From Methanomassiliicoccaceae archaeon (GTDB lineage Archaea; Thermoplasmatota; Thermoplasmata; Methanomassiliicoccales; Methanomethylophilaceae): a DNA stretch of 20,282 nucleotides. The notes under the pieces are model-generated. The model was given only the letters and a program-made list of their open reading frames with translations, was not told where the DNA came from and did no database searches. The DNA is taken from assembly GCA_016282555.1 (NCBI GenBank), contig JAEEKU010000065.1, forward strand, positions 1 through 20,282, read 5' to 3'. Positions 19,812 to 20,282 of the stretch are shown here, piece by piece. Each line of letters begins with the position of its first letter. Within the stretch, counting starts at the first letter, position 1. The position numbers were made by a program, and so were the translations under genes.

Positions 19812-19871
19812 CCCATACTTTTCGAAACCGTCCATATCCGCTTTATATTCCATAACCGATCGCTTCCGGCG

Positions 19872-20282
19872 ATGAGGCTCATCATATACACCGGAAAGGG
19901 AGGAGTCGGAAAGACGTCCACGTCCGCGGCCACCGCGTACAGGCTTTCTAAAATGGGTTACCGCACCATCCTTATGAGCTCCGACTCCGCCCATTCCCTG
20001 GGCGATTCCCTCGGCATCGAACTAGGCCCGACGATCACCAGAGTGGCTGAGAATTTCGACGCTTTCGAAATAGACATCATCCACGAGATGCAGACCAAAT
20101 GGAACGATATCCAGCAGTACGTCTCCGCTTTCATGCTGTCCCAGGGCGTCGGAGACATCACGGCCGAGGAAATGGCGATTTTTCCGGGAATGGAAATGAT
20201 CTCCGCGCTGTTCTATCTCAACACGTTCAAAAGAGAGAACTCCTACGACGTGGTGGTTCTCGATACCGCCCCGACAGGGGAG
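19872..20282 (+). CDS. ArsA/Get3-family ATPase, partial
   Basis: The first 137 codons are in view and the frame is open at the edge. The deviant Walker A GKGGVGKTS (8-16) has the signature Lys9 and Lys14. SSDSAHSLGDSLG follows as the switch I region, with Ser where most members have Pro, and LDTAPTGE at the edge is switch II. Archaeal members are homologues of Get3, which carries tail-anchored proteins, or of arsenite pump ATPases; there is no arsenic gene nearby, so a Get3-like role is more likely. TTTATATT about 25 bp upstream predicts a leaderless start. Confidence 0.92.
   Translation, partial: MRLIIYTGKGGVGKTSTSAATAYRLSKMGYRTILMSSDSAHSLGDSLGIELGPTITRVAENFDAFEIDIIHEMQTKWNDIQQYVSAFMLSQGVGDITAEEMAIFPGMEMISALFYLNTFKRENSYDVVVLDTAPTGE

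Noticed and set aside
1..20282. CRISPR arrays, insertion sequences, rRNA or prophage
   Set aside because: I saw no regularly spaced short repeats, transposase-like proteins, terminal inverted repeats with target duplications, or phage genes.

Overview
The window looks like chromosome from a gut- or host-associated methanogenic archaeon, most likely of the order Methanomassiliicoccales. The evidence is an hdrB-hdrC pair (methanogen heterodisulfide reductase), ribosomal protein eS1, a pyruvoyl-dependent arginine decarboxylase, a PAC2 protein, tRNAs without an encoded CCA (one with an archaeal anticodon-loop intron), and archaeal TATA promoters. Surface proteins with dockerin and InlB/BspA-like repeats, and the near absence of TAG as a stop (1 of 20 genes), fit that order, many of whose members decode UAG as pyrrolysine. 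The order-level call is inference; the archaeal methanogen call is firm.

Layout. 1-3650: a partial secreted repeat protein (-) preceded by a 47-codon leader ORF, divergent from a cohesin-like/dockerin protein (+). 3696-5577: a ThiF/MoeB-type E1-like enzyme, tRNA-Gln (-), eS1 (-) and a 200-bp AT-rich spacer. 5578-7440: a GNAT acetyltransferase (-), divergent from an intracellular zinc-ribbon/BspA-LRR protein (+). 7367-9600: hdrCB (-) behind a LysR/ModE-like regulator (-). 9672-12185: a hydrogenase maturation protease (+), an M16 peptidase (-) and a PAC2 protein (+). 12246-15841: PdaD (+), a zinc-ribbon/winged-helix protein (+) whose frame runs on across the antisense of a 7-TM membrane protein (-), then a PAPS-reductase-like protein with two ferredoxin clusters (-). 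15949-18854: an M50 membrane protease (+), a GlcD-type FAD oxidase (-) and adenylate kinase (+). 18907-20282: two small winged-helix regulators behind an inverted repeat, an intron-containing tRNA-Met, and the start of an ArsA/Get3 ATPase.

Gene cooperation. HdrBC is the catalytic and electron-relay part of cytosolic heterodisulfide reductase. The M52 protease would mature a [NiFe] hydrogenase that could feed it, although no hydrogenase subunits are in view. GlcD-type oxidases pair with HdrD-like proteins in other organisms, but no partner is present here. Other genes look like independent single-gene units: in at least eleven cases a TATA box is centred about 20-27 bp before the start codon, predicting leaderless or nearly leaderless mRNAs. 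Shine-Dalgarno motifs appear mainly at eS1, ThiF, GlcD, hdrB, the second regulator, and the leader ORF and repeat protein.

The items most worth a second look are the leader ORF before the repeat protein, the zinc-ribbon gene that has no stop codon at its expected end, the lone TAG stop whose readthrough would end 4 nt before the next gene, and the 12-bp inverted repeat flanking the start of the regulator pair. I found no CRISPR array, insertion sequence or prophage.
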